This document shows positions 8,766-17,640 of a stretch of 64,000 bases of DNA, piece by piece. The stretch spans positions 124,001-188,000 of the forward strand of contig CAZAEW010000001.1 in assembly GCA_964484065.1 (NCBI GenBank), in the 5' to 3' direction. Position numbers and translations under genes: made by a program. This DNA is from JAEVLT01 sp964484065 (GTDB taxonomy: Bacteria; Bacillota; Bacilli; Bacillales; Cytobacillaceae). The notes under the pieces were generated by a model. The model did no database searches and was not told where the DNA came from. It saw only the letters and a list, made by a program, of their open reading frames with translations. How positions within the stretch are numbered: position 1 is the first letter of the stretch; every line of letters starts with the position of its first letter.

Positions 8766-8971
8766 TGGAAAAAGGGCGGAGCTGCGCAAAAGTCATGTTG
8801 TTTTTAACCAGCCAAAGCGAGGACCAGGATCTTCTTCTTTGAAGAGGTTCAACTTTGCTCCGCTCACATCGCCTTTTTTATGTTGGTGTATTGCTCATAC
8901 TTTTTTTCTTTCCATACATTGGTTGGAGTCATGTATGTATGTTTGTTTGAGGGGACTAAATGCCATGAAAT
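8766..8971. other. Gene-free interval between the rpmB and spoVM terminators
   Basis: About 200 bases between two facing terminators. No supported gene. One short minus-strand frame (8793-8867, GTG start, 24 codons) has no good ribosome site and no recognisable product. A plus-strand open frame running 8839-9084 is antisense to spoVM and looks spurious. Confidence 0.5.
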
Positions 8972-8994
8972 GTAAAAAGCACCCAAAAGGGTGC
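8972..8994 (-). terminator. Rho-independent terminator after spoVM
   Basis: Minus strand GCACCC, 4-base TTTT loop, GGGTGC, then TTTTT (stem at 8979-8994). Lies 40 bases past the spoVM stop. Confidence 0.88.
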
Positions 8995-9033
8995 GAAAAC
9001 ATTTGTAAGTTAGGGTATCAATGTTCCTTTAAT

Positions 9034-9117
9034 TTAATCGTTTTTCTTAAAGGCTCCAATCATCGCCCGGACAAGTCCGCCTAAGAATCTTGGAAGTTTG
9101 ATTGTATAAAATTTCAT
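9034..9117 (-). CDS. spoVM: Spore coat and cortex morphogenesis peptide SpoVM
   Basis: Short amphipathic peptide that recognises the positively curved outer forespore membrane and anchors SpoIVA to start coat assembly. 27 codons, starting MKFYTIKLPRFLGGLVRAM and ending IGAFKKND, nearly identical to the 26-residue B. subtilis peptide, including the mid-helix proline at position 9. ATG at 9117 follows AGGAGGGACAAT, a very strong site. Expected to be sigma-E dependent, but I could not identify a convincing sigma-E box in 9118-9210. Lies after thiN, as in B. subtilis. Confidence 0.97.
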   Translation of the reverse strand: MKFYTIKLPRFLGGLVRAMIGAFKKND

Positions 9118-9210
9118 ATTGTCCCTCCTCACCATCTTACACTGCTCCACTTTTCGTGCGCGCCCTACCATATTATTCAAAGGAAAGAAATAAGTACTCA
9201 ATTTTACTAT

Positions 9211-9858
9211 TTAATCACTGCTTCTTACCACTATTAATATGCCTTCGGAAAAAGAAAAAGTACCACAATCCGAAATAAGCTCATTACTGATACATAGTGT
9301 TGATCCGATTGAAATATGACAATCCGTTAATGGATATTTAAATCCTTTCAGTGTTATTCCTTCTACGTTTGTGGTAACAGGAATAAATGAAATATAGGGA
9401 TGGCTTGGCCTTTTTTCAATCTGATAACTTCCAGGGCTCTTTACAAAAATGATATTTCGATTGTCGATAAGATAAATCTCCGTTTCACTCCCTGCTAAAA
9501 CCGGCCTGATTAATAATTGAACATTGGCGAGAAAATGATCCAGTCTTCCGCCGCTCGCTCCAAACAAGCGAATCACATCAGGTTTTTGCTCAATCGCCCA
9601 ATTTAAACACAATTCCATATCTGTTTCATCTTTTTCCGGCATAAATTTCTTCAGTTGTTTTACCTGTTTCTCGATTTCAAATAACTCATCTTTGGACACA
9701 GAATCAAAATCACCAAACGCGATTTCAGGATGCAGTCCGTTACGAAGGAGAGTATAAACGCCTCTGTCCACGCCAACCCATATACTGTCTTCGTCATTAT
9801 ATTGATTTAAATTTGGGAGCAGTTCCAAAGGCCCTCCTCCTAAAATGTTGATAATCAT
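9211..9858 (-). CDS. thiN: Thiamine pyrophosphokinase
   Basis: Pyrophosphorylates thiamine to thiamine diphosphate. 215 residues against 214 in B. subtilis ThiN. The metal-binding FGDFDSV lies at 49-55, with EKDETDMEL and GASGGRLDHFLAN following; the C-terminal thiamine-binding half has GFKYPL and SNELI. The start is MIINILGGGP at 9858; a second ATG directly upstream (9861) is only three bases from GGGAGG, so 9858 fits better. A longer frame to 9906 would read through the rpe terminator and is rejected. Confidence 0.95.
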   Translation of the reverse strand: MIINILGGGPLELLPNLNQYNDEDSIWVGVDRGVYTLLRNGLHPEIAFGDFDSVSKDELFEIEKQVKQLKKFMPEKDETDMELCLNWAIEQKPDVIRLFGASGGRLDHFLANVQLLIRPVLAGSETEIYLIDNRNIIFVKSPGSYQIEKRPSHPYISFIPVTTNVEGITLKGFKYPLTDCHISIGSTLCISNELISDCGTFSFSEGILIVVRSSD

Positions 9859-9876
9859 CATTGACCTCCCCAATAT

Positions 9877-9902
9877 AGAAAAAAGCCAGCATGCGCCGGC
9901 TT
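9877..9902 (-). terminator. Terminator-like hairpin between rpe and thiN
   Basis: Minus strand AAGCCGGC, GCAT loop, GCTGGCTT (9883-9902, one G-U pair) followed by TTTTC. It starts six bases past the rpe stop and only about 25 bases before thiN, so it probably cuts or attenuates thiN transcription. Confidence 0.8.
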
Positions 9903-9907
9903 TCACC

Positions 9908-10552
9908 TTATTCCCTTAAATCTTGAATCGCTTTTTGCCGATCTTCTTTGTTATAGACGGCTGAACCTGCAACAAGTACCGTTGCCCCAGCCTCAACACA
10001 AAGCTTAGCTGTTTCCGAATTTACACCGCCATCAATTTCAATTTCGATCGAAACCCCTTTTTCCTCAGCCATTTCTTTTACTTTTCTGATTTTCGGCAAG
10101 ACTTCAGGAATAAACTTTTGTCCGCCAAAACCAGGGTTTACCGACATCAGCAATACCATATCAACATCAGCAATAATATGTTGAATCGATTCAACGGGTG
10201 TAGCCGGATTTAACACAACACCTGCTTTAACCCCCAGCGACTTGATATAGTGTATCGTGCGGTGAAGGTGGCGGCATGCTTCGACATGCACTGTAATATA
10301 ATCAGCACCTGCTTTCGCAAATTCTTCAATGTACAAGTCAGGATTTTCAATCATCAAATGCACATCAAGCGGAAGCTTTGTAACTGGACGGATGGCTTTC
10401 ACAACGAGCGGTCCAATGGTAATATTCGGTACAAAATGTCCATCCATTACATCGACATGGATCCAATCTGCCCCCCCTCGATCGACAGCTGCGACTTCTT
10501 CCCCTAATTTTGCGAAATCTGCTGATAATATGGATGGTGCTATTTTAACCAT
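9908..10552 (-). CDS. rpe: Ribulose-phosphate 3-epimerase
   Basis: Interconverts ribulose-5-phosphate and xylulose-5-phosphate in the pentose phosphate pathway. 214 residues, a TIM barrel: KIAPSILSADF at the N-terminus, metal and acid residues in HVDVMDGHFVPN and DVHLMIENP, MSVNPGFGGQ near 140, and IDGGVN plus GSAVY as the phosphate site. ATG at 10552 after CCGAGGTAC, two bases past the rsgA stop. Its place after rsgA and prkC is the conserved Bacillus order. Confidence 0.98.
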   Translation of the reverse strand: MVKIAPSILSADFAKLGEEVAAVDRGGADWIHVDVMDGHFVPNITIGPLVVKAIRPVTKLPLDVHLMIENPDLYIEEFAKAGADYITVHVEACRHLHRTIHYIKSLGVKAGVVLNPATPVESIQHIIADVDMVLLMSVNPGFGGQKFIPEVLPKIRKVKEMAEEKGVSIEIEIDGGVNSETAKLCVEAGATVLVAGSAVYNKEDRQKAIQDLRE

Positions 10553-10554
10553 TT

Positions 10555-11436
10555 TTAGTACCTCGGCTTTCTATCTTTAATCTCTTGTAAAAAATCTAAA
10601 TAGTGTTCGTAGCGGTAACTTGGGATCTCCCCTGCTTCTACCGCTGCTTTTACTCCGCATTTTGGTTCCTTTAAATGAAGACATCCTCTGAATTTGCAAT
10701 TTTCCGATGCCTTTTGAAGCTCTGGAAAACAAAAAGTCAGATCTTCTGCTTCAATTTCCGTAAAATCGAGGGAACTAAAACCTGGAGTATCCGCAACAAG
10801 CCCATTGCCAATATTGATTAATTCTACATGGCGGGTTGTATGCTTCCCTCTTCCAAGATGGGCAGAAATATCATTTGTTTTTAATCCCAGTTCAGGTCTT
10901 AATGCGTTTAGCAGCGATGATTTCCCGACACCTGACTGTCCGGCAAACACAGAAATTTTATGTTCCAGATGAGGATGAAGCTGTTCAATGCCAACTTCCT
11001 TTTCACTCGATGTTAATGCAACTTGATAACCCGCTGAACGATATTCTTTCGCATATTGTTCAATTTCATGATGCTGTTCTGTTGTTGCCAAATCAAGTTT
11101 TGTAATACAAATAAATGGTTCAATCCGGTTATACTCTACCAAAACAAGAAAACGGTCTAAAAGAACTGTGCTAAAACCAGGTTCCACTGCTGAAAAAACA
11201 AGGATGGCTTGATCGACGTTGGCAATCGGCGGTCTTACCAATTCGTTTTTTCTTTCTTTCACTTCAAGTATATAACCTTCCAGTTCATTTTCAGCCTGAT
11301 AAACAACCTCATCACCGACAAGAGGAGTAACCTTTTTCTTACGGAATACGCCCCGTCCCCGGCATTGAATGATTTTTTCATCATGAAGAACATAATAAAA
11401 ACCGCTTAATGCTTTGACAATTTTTCCTTCAGGCAT
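10555..11436 (-). CDS. rsgA: Ribosome small-subunit assembly GTPase RsgA (CpgA)
   Basis: Circularly permuted GTPase that checks late 30S maturation. 293 residues: an N-terminal OB fold (1-65), GTPase with TKLD (G4) before GQSGVGKSS (G1, 166-174) and DTPG (G3, near 216), and a C-terminal zinc site from Cys247, Cys252, His254 and Cys260. The start is ATG at 11436, placed seven bases from AAGGAG; the GTG six bases upstream is too close to that site. In B. subtilis this protein is a PrkC substrate, and prkC lies directly upstream. Confidence 0.97.
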   Translation of the reverse strand: MPEGKIVKALSGFYYVLHDEKIIQCRGRGVFRKKKVTPLVGDEVVYQAENELEGYILEVKERKNELVRPPIANVDQAILVFSAVEPGFSTVLLDRFLVLVEYNRIEPFICITKLDLATTEQHHEIEQYAKEYRSAGYQVALTSSEKEVGIEQLHPHLEHKISVFAGQSGVGKSSLLNALRPELGLKTNDISAHLGRGKHTTRHVELINIGNGLVADTPGFSSLDFTEIEAEDLTFCFPELQKASENCKFRGCLHLKEPKCGVKAAVEAGEIPSYRYEHYLDFLQEIKDRKPRY

Positions 11437-11463
11437 ACTCACACTCCTTGCCCGTTTAGCTTA

Positions 11464-11495
11464 AGTTGGCCTTCCTTTTGAACGGAAAGCCAACT
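11464..11495 (-). repeat. Intergenic hairpin between prkC and rsgA
   Basis: AGTTGGC (11464-11470) pairs with GCCAACT (11489-11495), with an inner four-pair extension around an 8-base loop. There is no T-run after it on the minus strand, so it is not a standard terminator. It may stabilise or process the prkC-rsgA transcript. Confidence 0.5.
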
Positions 11496-11544
11496 CCTGT
11501 CAGCGAAATTTTGACAAAACCAATATACCAGGTCTCCTTCACCA

Positions 11545-13509
11545 TTACGGTACTGAATCATAGTCGATTGTCTCATCAATGTATACTTTACCATCACGCA
11601 TGACTTTATATTCTGCCGTTTTTCCCTCTTCAATTGTAAGTTCAATATCCTTTTTCAATGTCTGCGTAATATAGATTGTATCGCCCGATGGTTCCGTAAC
11701 GGAGTGATTCATATCTCCAATGTAGATTTGAACCGCCTGCGGCTGCCCGGGAACCGTTGGCTCATATGGAATGTTTAATTCTTTCGTTATGGTTTTTGGC
11801 GGTTTTTCTTCTTTCCCTTTTGATATGACAACCGTTATTTTATCTCCTTTATGCATTTCCGTACCAGCTGGAGGCGATTGCGTTATAACCATTCCTTTAG
11901 GAATGGTATCACTGTATTGTTCCTGGCTCATGTCAATCGTTAAACCGGCTGATTGCGCATAATCCTGGGCTGCGGCGGAATTATAAACAGTAAGGTCTTT
12001 TAAAATCATTTTTTTCTGACCTTTGCTGACCTTAAAGGTAATAACCGTGCTTTCAGGAACTACCTTTTCCCCTCCGGGAGGATCCTGGCTGATAATGGTT
12101 CCAGGGTCGCTGTCATCATAAACTTCTTTTTTGATAATATCTTTAAAATTTTTATTTCCCAAAAGGGTAAAAACCTCTTCATACTGCCGCCCTGTATAAT
12201 CACTGAGGGTATATTTCGCTTTTCCGGATGATTTATAGATAATGATTTTCGATCCTTCCTTTGCCGTCGTTCCTGCCTCAGGAGCGGTTCGAATTACTTT
12301 GCCTTTTTCCACCTTATCATCCGGAATATCTTTTGTTTTATCAATAACAAATCCTTTTGAAACAAGAGCTGTTACCGCTTCATCCAGTTTTAATCCGCTG
12401 ACATCAGGGACTTTAACATCTTTTGCTGAGATTAAGCTCGGTAATACGGTGACACCCAAAATTCCGAGTATAATTAAGGCAGCAAAAGTAGAAATTAAAA
12501 TGATTGGCCATTTCTTACGCTTTTTCTTTTTGTCATTTCCTTTAGAAGCATTTTTCCCAGCGTTCTCCGGAGTTTTATGAATAATCGTTTCATCCATGCT
12601 TTGGACCGGTTTGTCATTTGTGATTATCGGAATAGCTTTTGTTGCTTCATCGTCAATCGGAATGGTAAACTTAGGCTCATTCATCCGTTCCGGGTCCAGT
12701 GCTGTTCGAAGGTCTGCTTCCATTTCTTCAACACTATCATAACGGTGGAATTGATCTTTCGCTGTTGCTTTTAGAACTATGTTTTCAACACTTTGCGGAA
12801 TATCCGGATTCCATCTTCTGACAGACGGAGTTTCTGACTGCAAATGTTTTAAGGCAATGGACACAGCTGATTCCCCTGAAAAAGGGAGTCTTCCTGTTAA
12901 AAGCTCAAACATAACAATCCCCAGGGAGTAAATATCGGATTTCTTATTTGCCATCCCTCCGCGAGCCTGCTCCGGTGATAAATAATGAACTGAACCGAGA
13001 ACAGAATTTGTTTGTGTGATACTTGTTGCGCTTAATGCCATCGCAATTCCAAAATCCGTAATTTTTACATTTCCTTCCCGGTCAATTAAAATATTATGCG
13101 GTTTTATATCCCTGTGAACGATATGATTTTGATGGGCATGCGTAATTGCTGATGTCAGCTGCTTCATAATTTCAATTGCTTCTTCAACCCGCAGCGGAGA
13201 ATGTTCCTGTATGTATTGTTTTAAGGTCTGCCCATCGACGTGTTCCATAACAATATAGTAAATATCATCTTCTTCGCCAACGTCATAAATGTTGACTATA
13301 TTGGGATGGTTCAGGCTTGTAGCAGACTGTGCTTCCCTATGAAAACGGCGAATAAATTCTTCATCATTTGTTAAATCAAGACGGAGCATTTTCACCGCAA
13401 CATTTCGGTCAAGGATCATGTCATGCGCCAAATAAACATTCGCCATGCCCCCGCCGCCGATGATGTCTAAAATTTTATAACGGCCGCTAATTCTTTTCCC
13501 GATCATCAT
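11545..13509 (-). CDS. prkC: PASTA-domain serine/threonine kinase PrkC
   Basis: Membrane Ser/Thr kinase that senses muropeptides and phosphorylates translation and cell-wall proteins; in B. subtilis it also triggers germination. 654 residues. Kinase domain about 1-270 with glycine loop GGGGMANV, Lys40, HRDIKPHN (Asp134) and DFG 152-154. A lysine-rich stretch precedes a single membrane segment (about 334-358), then PASTA repeats to about 575 and a C-terminal domain. ATG ATG start at 13509 directly after prpC; prpC and prkC form the usual phosphatase-kinase pair. Confidence 0.97.
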   Translation of the reverse strand: MMIGKRISGRYKILDIIGGGGMANVYLAHDMILDRNVAVKMLRLDLTNDEEFIRRFHREAQSATSLNHPNIVNIYDVGEEDDIYYIVMEHVDGQTLKQYIQEHSPLRVEEAIEIMKQLTSAITHAHQNHIVHRDIKPHNILIDREGNVKITDFGIAMALSATSITQTNSVLGSVHYLSPEQARGGMANKKSDIYSLGIVMFELLTGRLPFSGESAVSIALKHLQSETPSVRRWNPDIPQSVENIVLKATAKDQFHRYDSVEEMEADLRTALDPERMNEPKFTIPIDDEATKAIPIITNDKPVQSMDETIIHKTPENAGKNASKGNDKKKKRKKWPIILISTFAALIILGILGVTVLPSLISAKDVKVPDVSGLKLDEAVTALVSKGFVIDKTKDIPDDKVEKGKVIRTAPEAGTTAKEGSKIIIYKSSGKAKYTLSDYTGRQYEEVFTLLGNKNFKDIIKKEVYDDSDPGTIISQDPPGGEKVVPESTVITFKVSKGQKKMILKDLTVYNSAAAQDYAQSAGLTIDMSQEQYSDTIPKGMVITQSPPAGTEMHKGDKITVVISKGKEEKPPKTITKELNIPYEPTVPGQPQAVQIYIGDMNHSVTEPSGDTIYITQTLKKDIELTIEEGKTAEYKVMRDGKVYIDETIDYDSVP

Positions 13510-14262
13510 TTATTCCACACCCTCAACTTGTTCAGAAAACTCCACAATGGCCAGGGTAATGTTATCTTCGCCGCCATACTCATTGGCAAGGGATATAAGT
13601 TTCTCGGCTTTTTGCTCCAGGTCTGCATCGTTTGCGAGTATTTCTTTTAATTCTAGTTCATTTACTTTGTTGGACAAACCATCTGAACATAATAACAGGT
13701 AGTCGCCTTCTTCAAACATAATGGTCTTAATATCCATTTCAACATTTTCCTCCGTTCCCAAGGCGCGAAGCAAAACATTTTTGCGTGGATGATGTTCGGC
13801 ATCTTCCTTCGTGATTTGCCCGAAACGGACGAGCTCATTTACTAGAGAATGGTCTTCCGTCACTTGTTTAAATCCGGATTCATTTAACAAATAGCAGCGG
13901 CTGTCGCCGATGTTAGCAACAGTCGCAAAATGTTCCGTGCTTAAGGCGGCGACAATAGTTGTTCCCATTCCATCACATTCAGAATTATTTTGGGCATGAT
14001 CATACAGCAGACTGTTTACTTTTAAAATATTTTCTTTCAGCCATTTTTCGGCTTTATCTGCCGTTGTGATCCCTTTTGTGTTTTCCCATTGCTTTTTTAA
14101 TTCCAAAAGAGTCATTCCGCTTGCTACATCCCCGGCACGGTGTCCGCCCATTCCATCAGCTACAATCGCCAGACGGTGACCATCAAGGTTTTGGAAAATC
14201 CCGCCTGAATCTTCATTATGCTGCCTGACCCTTCCCTGGTCTGTCATAAAAACAGCTTTCAC
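13510..14262 (-). CDS. prpC: PP2C-type protein phosphatase PrpC
   Basis: Manganese-dependent phosphatase that reverses PrkC phosphorylation. 250 residues with the PPM motifs in order: TDQGRVRQHNEDS, VADGMGGHRAGDVAS, GDSRCYL, TEDHSLVNEL, LCSDGLSN and GGEDNITLA, which supply the metal-binding aspartates. The start is GTG at 14262 after GAGGTGAC. It ends immediately before prkC, so the kinase and phosphatase are probably co-translated. Confidence 0.97.
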   Translation of the reverse strand: MKAVFMTDQGRVRQHNEDSGGIFQNLDGHRLAIVADGMGGHRAGDVASGMTLLELKKQWENTKGITTADKAEKWLKENILKVNSLLYDHAQNNSECDGMGTTIVAALSTEHFATVANIGDSRCYLLNESGFKQVTEDHSLVNELVRFGQITKEDAEHHPRKNVLLRALGTEENVEMDIKTIMFEEGDYLLLCSDGLSNKVNELELKEILANDADLEQKAEKLISLANEYGGEDNITLAIVEFSEQVEGVE

Positions 14263-14267
14263 TTAAG

Positions 14268-15341
14268 TCACCTCGTCTCCTCTTTCCGCTCCTTCGCACG
14301 AAGTTGTCCACATGCTGCGTCGATATCATGCCCGTGCTCTCTGCGAATAGTAACATTGATGCCATTATTTTTTAATGCCTTTTCAAAGGCGAAAATTTTA
14401 TTCCGCGGTGTTCTGACATAATTCCGTTCAGGTACGTAGTTTACTGGTATGAGATTAACATGACATTTGATCCCTTTTAATAGGTGCGCCAGTTCTTCTG
14501 CGTGTTCAACAGAATCGTTCACTCCGCCAAACAGACCATATTCAAAACTTATTCGACGCCCGGTCTTACCGATATAATACCGCACCGCTTCCATTAAGTC
14601 ATCAAGTTTATAAGCTTTATTAATCGGCATTAATCTTGATCTTAATTCTGTATTCGGCGCGTGCAATGATATAGCAAAATTTATTTGCATATCTTCATCG
14701 GCAAATTGATAAATCTTTGGTATAATCCCGCTTGTTGAGACCGTAATATGGCGGGCTCCGATACTTAAGCCCTTTTCATGGTTGATAATTTTTAAAAAGG
14801 ATAACATGTTATCGTAATTATCAAACGGTTCCCCAATGCCCATAATCACGATTGAGCTGACGCGTTCATCTGATTCATCTAATGCTTTTTGAACATTGAC
14901 CACTTGGGCAACGATTTCTCCTGCTTCAAGATGGCGTTTTAACCCTCCTAATGTGGAGGCACAGAATGTGCACCCAATTCTGCAGCCCACCTGAGTCGTG
15001 ACGCAGACAGAATTTCCATAATCATGACGCATTAATACCGTTTCAATCGAGTATCCATCATGGAGCTCAAATAAAAACTTAATCGTCCCATCAGAGGAGG
15101 TTTGCTTAATAATTGTTTTTAAGGTCGTTATTTCAAAGTTTTCTGCTAATTTATCTCTTAAACCTTTTGATAAATTGCTCATCTCATCAAAGGAAGAAAC
15201 TCGTTTTTTATAAAGCCAATCAAAAATTTGTTCAGCTCTAAAAGGTTTCTCCCCATTTTCCTTCAGCCAGTCCTTCCATTCATGCAGCTGCAAAGAATAA
15301 ATCGAAGTTTTTTTCTTTTCCGCTGTTTTAAGATCCTCCAA
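14268..15341 (-). CDS. rlmN: Dual-specificity rRNA/tRNA methyltransferase RlmN
   Basis: Radical-SAM enzyme that methylates C2 of A2503 in 23S rRNA and A37 in some tRNAs. 357 residues. The radical-SAM cluster cysteines are Cys120, Cys124 and Cys127 in CRIGCTFC; GIGEPFDNYDN and SLHAPN follow, and the catalytic partner Cys lies near 344 in the C-terminal DAACGQL. The start is TTG at 15341; AAGGTG six bases upstream supports it, though a GGAGGAT also occurs just inside the frame. Follows rsmB by three bases. Confidence 0.96.
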   Translation of the reverse strand: MEDLKTAEKKKTSIYSLQLHEWKDWLKENGEKPFRAEQIFDWLYKKRVSSFDEMSNLSKGLRDKLAENFEITTLKTIIKQTSSDGTIKFLFELHDGYSIETVLMRHDYGNSVCVTTQVGCRIGCTFCASTLGGLKRHLEAGEIVAQVVNVQKALDESDERVSSIVIMGIGEPFDNYDNMLSFLKIINHEKGLSIGARHITVSTSGIIPKIYQFADEDMQINFAISLHAPNTELRSRLMPINKAYKLDDLMEAVRYYIGKTGRRISFEYGLFGGVNDSVEHAEELAHLLKGIKCHVNLIPVNYVPERNYVRTPRNKIFAFEKALKNNGINVTIRREHGHDIDAACGQLRAKERKEETR

Positions 15342-15344
15342 CTA

Positions 15345-16694
15345 TTACACCTTCTTTCTTAAACAAGCAATATAAAAACCATCCGAACCAAAATCCTGCG
15401 GAAACACCTGAAGGTCATAATCGTTTATGAAAGGTTGAACCGTTTCAGGCATTCTTTCTTTAAAACCGCTGTCACCCTCAAACTGAGGATTATTTTTCAA
15501 AAAGGTTTTGATTGTCTGTTCATTTTCTTCACGGTCTACTGTACATGTGCTGTAAACCAAAATGCCGCCCTTTTTAACAAGGGTTGCAACGGATTCGAGC
15601 AAGGATTGCTGAATCGTGCTAAGCTGCTTTATATCTTGTTCTTTTTTTGTATACTTTATATCCGGCTTTCTCCTCATAACCCCAAGTCCTGAGCATGGTG
15701 CATCGAGGAGAACACGATCGAAGCTTTCCGGCTGAAAATGTTCCTGAGCTTTGCGGCTGTCCAATGCTTTTGCTTCAATATTATTTAACCCAAGCCGTTT
15801 CGCATTATCACGAATTAATTTCACTTTATGTTCGTGAAGATCCAAGGAAATCACTTTTCCAGTATTGTTTAGTTTTTCAGCAATATGGGTAGATTTGCCG
15901 CCGGGGGCAGCACAGGCATCGAGCACTGTTTCGTTTTGCTTCACACCCAATGCATATGCAGCGAGCATGGAACTTTCATCTTGAATGGTCAAAAGTCCTG
16001 TCTTAAAAGCAGCGGACGAAGCCAAATTACCTTTTAAACTTCTGACAGCCTCAGGAATAACGGAACTTAATTCGATTAAATATCCTTCTTCCTCAAGCTC
16101 TTTGGCACAGGCTTCTCTTGTTGTTTTTGATAAATTCACCCTTGCTGTTTGGAGCGAAGCAGTTAAATTCATTTCACACATGCTTTTTGTTTTTTCAAAT
16201 CCAAATTGAGCTGCCCACCTTCTTACAAGCCAATCAGGGTGACTGGTCGCAATGGAGAGCCTTTCCACCGGGTCGCTGATTTCATCAAGAGAAGGAAGCC
16301 CCTCGCGCTGAATGCTTCTTAAGACACCGTTGACCATGCCGGCAATACCTTTGTGACCGCGCTTTTTTGCTATTTCCACGGCTTCATAGATAGCTGCACG
16401 ATCCGGTATTTTATCAAGATAAACCATTTGATAAACGGTAAGACGAAGCAAATACATGACCCAGGTTTCAATCTTTTTTGCTTTTTTCAAAAAAGGATTT
16501 AGAAAATAGTCCAAGGCCATTTTTCTCTGCAAAGTGCCATAGGTTAATTCCGTTAACAGCCCGATATCCTTTGCAGGCAATTGGCGCTTTTCAATTGCAT
16601 GATTCAAAAGCAAATTGCTGTAGGATTGATTTTTTTCAACTGCTTCAAGCAATTCCAATGCCGTTTCACGTACATTTTTTTTATTTGAATTCAT
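15345..16694 (-). CDS. rsmB: 16S rRNA m5C967 methyltransferase RsmB
   Basis: SAM-dependent methyltransferase acting on 16S rRNA. 449 residues: an N-terminal NusB-like RNA-binding domain (about 1-130), then a Rossmann methyltransferase with DACAAPGGKSTHIAE, the catalytic motif DAPCSGLGVMRR and the second Cys in YSTCTV. ATG at 16694 is separated from the fmt stop by one base, with GGGAG inside the end of fmt as ribosome site. Part of the def-fmt-rsmB-rlmN translation block. Confidence 0.96.
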   Translation of the reverse strand: MNSNKKNVRETALELLEAVEKNQSYSNLLLNHAIEKRQLPAKDIGLLTELTYGTLQRKMALDYFLNPFLKKAKKIETWVMYLLRLTVYQMVYLDKIPDRAAIYEAVEIAKKRGHKGIAGMVNGVLRSIQREGLPSLDEISDPVERLSIATSHPDWLVRRWAAQFGFEKTKSMCEMNLTASLQTARVNLSKTTREACAKELEEEGYLIELSSVIPEAVRSLKGNLASSAAFKTGLLTIQDESSMLAAYALGVKQNETVLDACAAPGGKSTHIAEKLNNTGKVISLDLHEHKVKLIRDNAKRLGLNNIEAKALDSRKAQEHFQPESFDRVLLDAPCSGLGVMRRKPDIKYTKKEQDIKQLSTIQQSLLESVATLVKKGGILVYSTCTVDREENEQTIKTFLKNNPQFEGDSGFKERMPETVQPFINDYDLQVFPQDFGSDGFYIACLRKKV

Positions 16695-16695
16695 T

Positions 16696-17640
16696 TTACT
16701 CTCCCAGCTTTAAACCCTTGTTGATATTTGACCCTGCACCTCTTAAAAAGTCCTCAACAGACATTTTCGTTTTACCGGAGGGCTGAAGTTCCTTAATTTG
16801 AATGAATGTTTCATTTCCGGTTGAAACGGTAATTCCGTGCTTTGTTATTTCAACTATGGTTCCCGGCTCAGTTTTTTGGTGACCGGTAATTTTTTCAGCA
16901 CGCCAAATCTTAACCACTTTCTCCTCCAAAATGGTAAAGGCAACCGGCCAAGGATTTAACCCGCGAATGTGGTTATAAATTTCTTCTCCCGTTTTCGTCC
17001 AATCAATTTTTTCTTGTTCACGCTTAATATTCGAGGCAAAGGTTGCCAGCGTATCATCTTGGGGAATGGGGGTAAGCTTATCAGCCAGCAATAAGGGCAA
17101 TGTTTCGGACAGCAGCTTAGCTCCTGCAGCGCTGAGTTTGTCATGTAATGTTCCAACATTGTCCTCTTCTGTGATCGGCACTTCCACCTGTGTCAAAATA
17201 TCGCCCGCATCTAATTTTTCTGCCATGTACATAATGGTAATTCCCGTTTTCTTTTTCCCTTGCAAAAGAGCATAATGGATTGGCGCCCCGCCGCGAAGTT
17301 CAGGCAAGAGGGAGGCATGTACATTGATGCATCCGTGTTCGGGTGCTTCTAACAGTTCCTTAGGTAAAATTTGCCCATAAGCTGCGGTAATAATCAAATC
17401 TGGATTTAAAACCAATATCTTTTCCAATTCTTCCATATTTCGGATTTTTTCAGGCTGGAAAACCGGAAGCCCCTGTTTCAGTGCTTCAACCTTTATTGGA
17501 GGGGGAGTCAGCACTTTTTTCCTTCCAACCGGTCGGTCAGGCTGAGTGACAACACCAATTACTTCATAACCATCTTGCAGGACTTGACGCAGTACCGGGA
17601 CAGAGAAATCCGGAGTGCCCATAAAAATGATTCTTGTCAT
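16696..17640 (-). CDS. fmt: Methionyl-tRNA formyltransferase
   Basis: Formylates initiator Met-tRNA using 10-formyltetrahydrofolate. 314 residues: N-terminal formyltransferase domain with IIFMGTPDFSVPVL, the active-site segment INVHASLLPELRGGAPI and the catalytic Asp in LDAGDI, then the C-terminal tRNA-binding OB domain. ATG at 17640 overlaps the def stop by four bases (ATGA), typical of tight coupling between the formylase and the deformylase. Confidence 0.98.
   Translation of the reverse strand: MTRIIFMGTPDFSVPVLRQVLQDGYEVIGVVTQPDRPVGRKKVLTPPPIKVEALKQGLPVFQPEKIRNMEELEKILVLNPDLIITAAYGQILPKELLEAPEHGCINVHASLLPELRGGAPIHYALLQGKKKTGITIMYMAEKLDAGDILTQVEVPITEEDNVGTLHDKLSAAGAKLLSETLPLLLADKLTPIPQDDTLATFASNIKREQEKIDWTKTGEEIYNHIRGLNPWPVAFTILEEKVVKIWRAEKITGHQKTEPGTIVEITKHGITVSTGNETFIQIKELQPSGKTKMSVEDFLRGAGSNINKGLKLGE

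Noticed and set aside
8839..9084. Plus-strand open frame of 81 codons opposite spoVM
   Set aside because: It is antisense to the well-supported spoVM and crosses the spoVM terminator; composition is Cys-rich and random and there is no ribosome site.
9118..9210. Sigma-E promoter for spoVM
   Set aside because: A GAATAATAT segment is followed at about the right distance only by a poor match to CATACAAT, so it was not listed.
11439..11645. Minus-strand open frame of 68 codons overlapping the prkC end
   Set aside because: Out-of-frame shadow of prkC that continues into the hairpin gap; no start signal.
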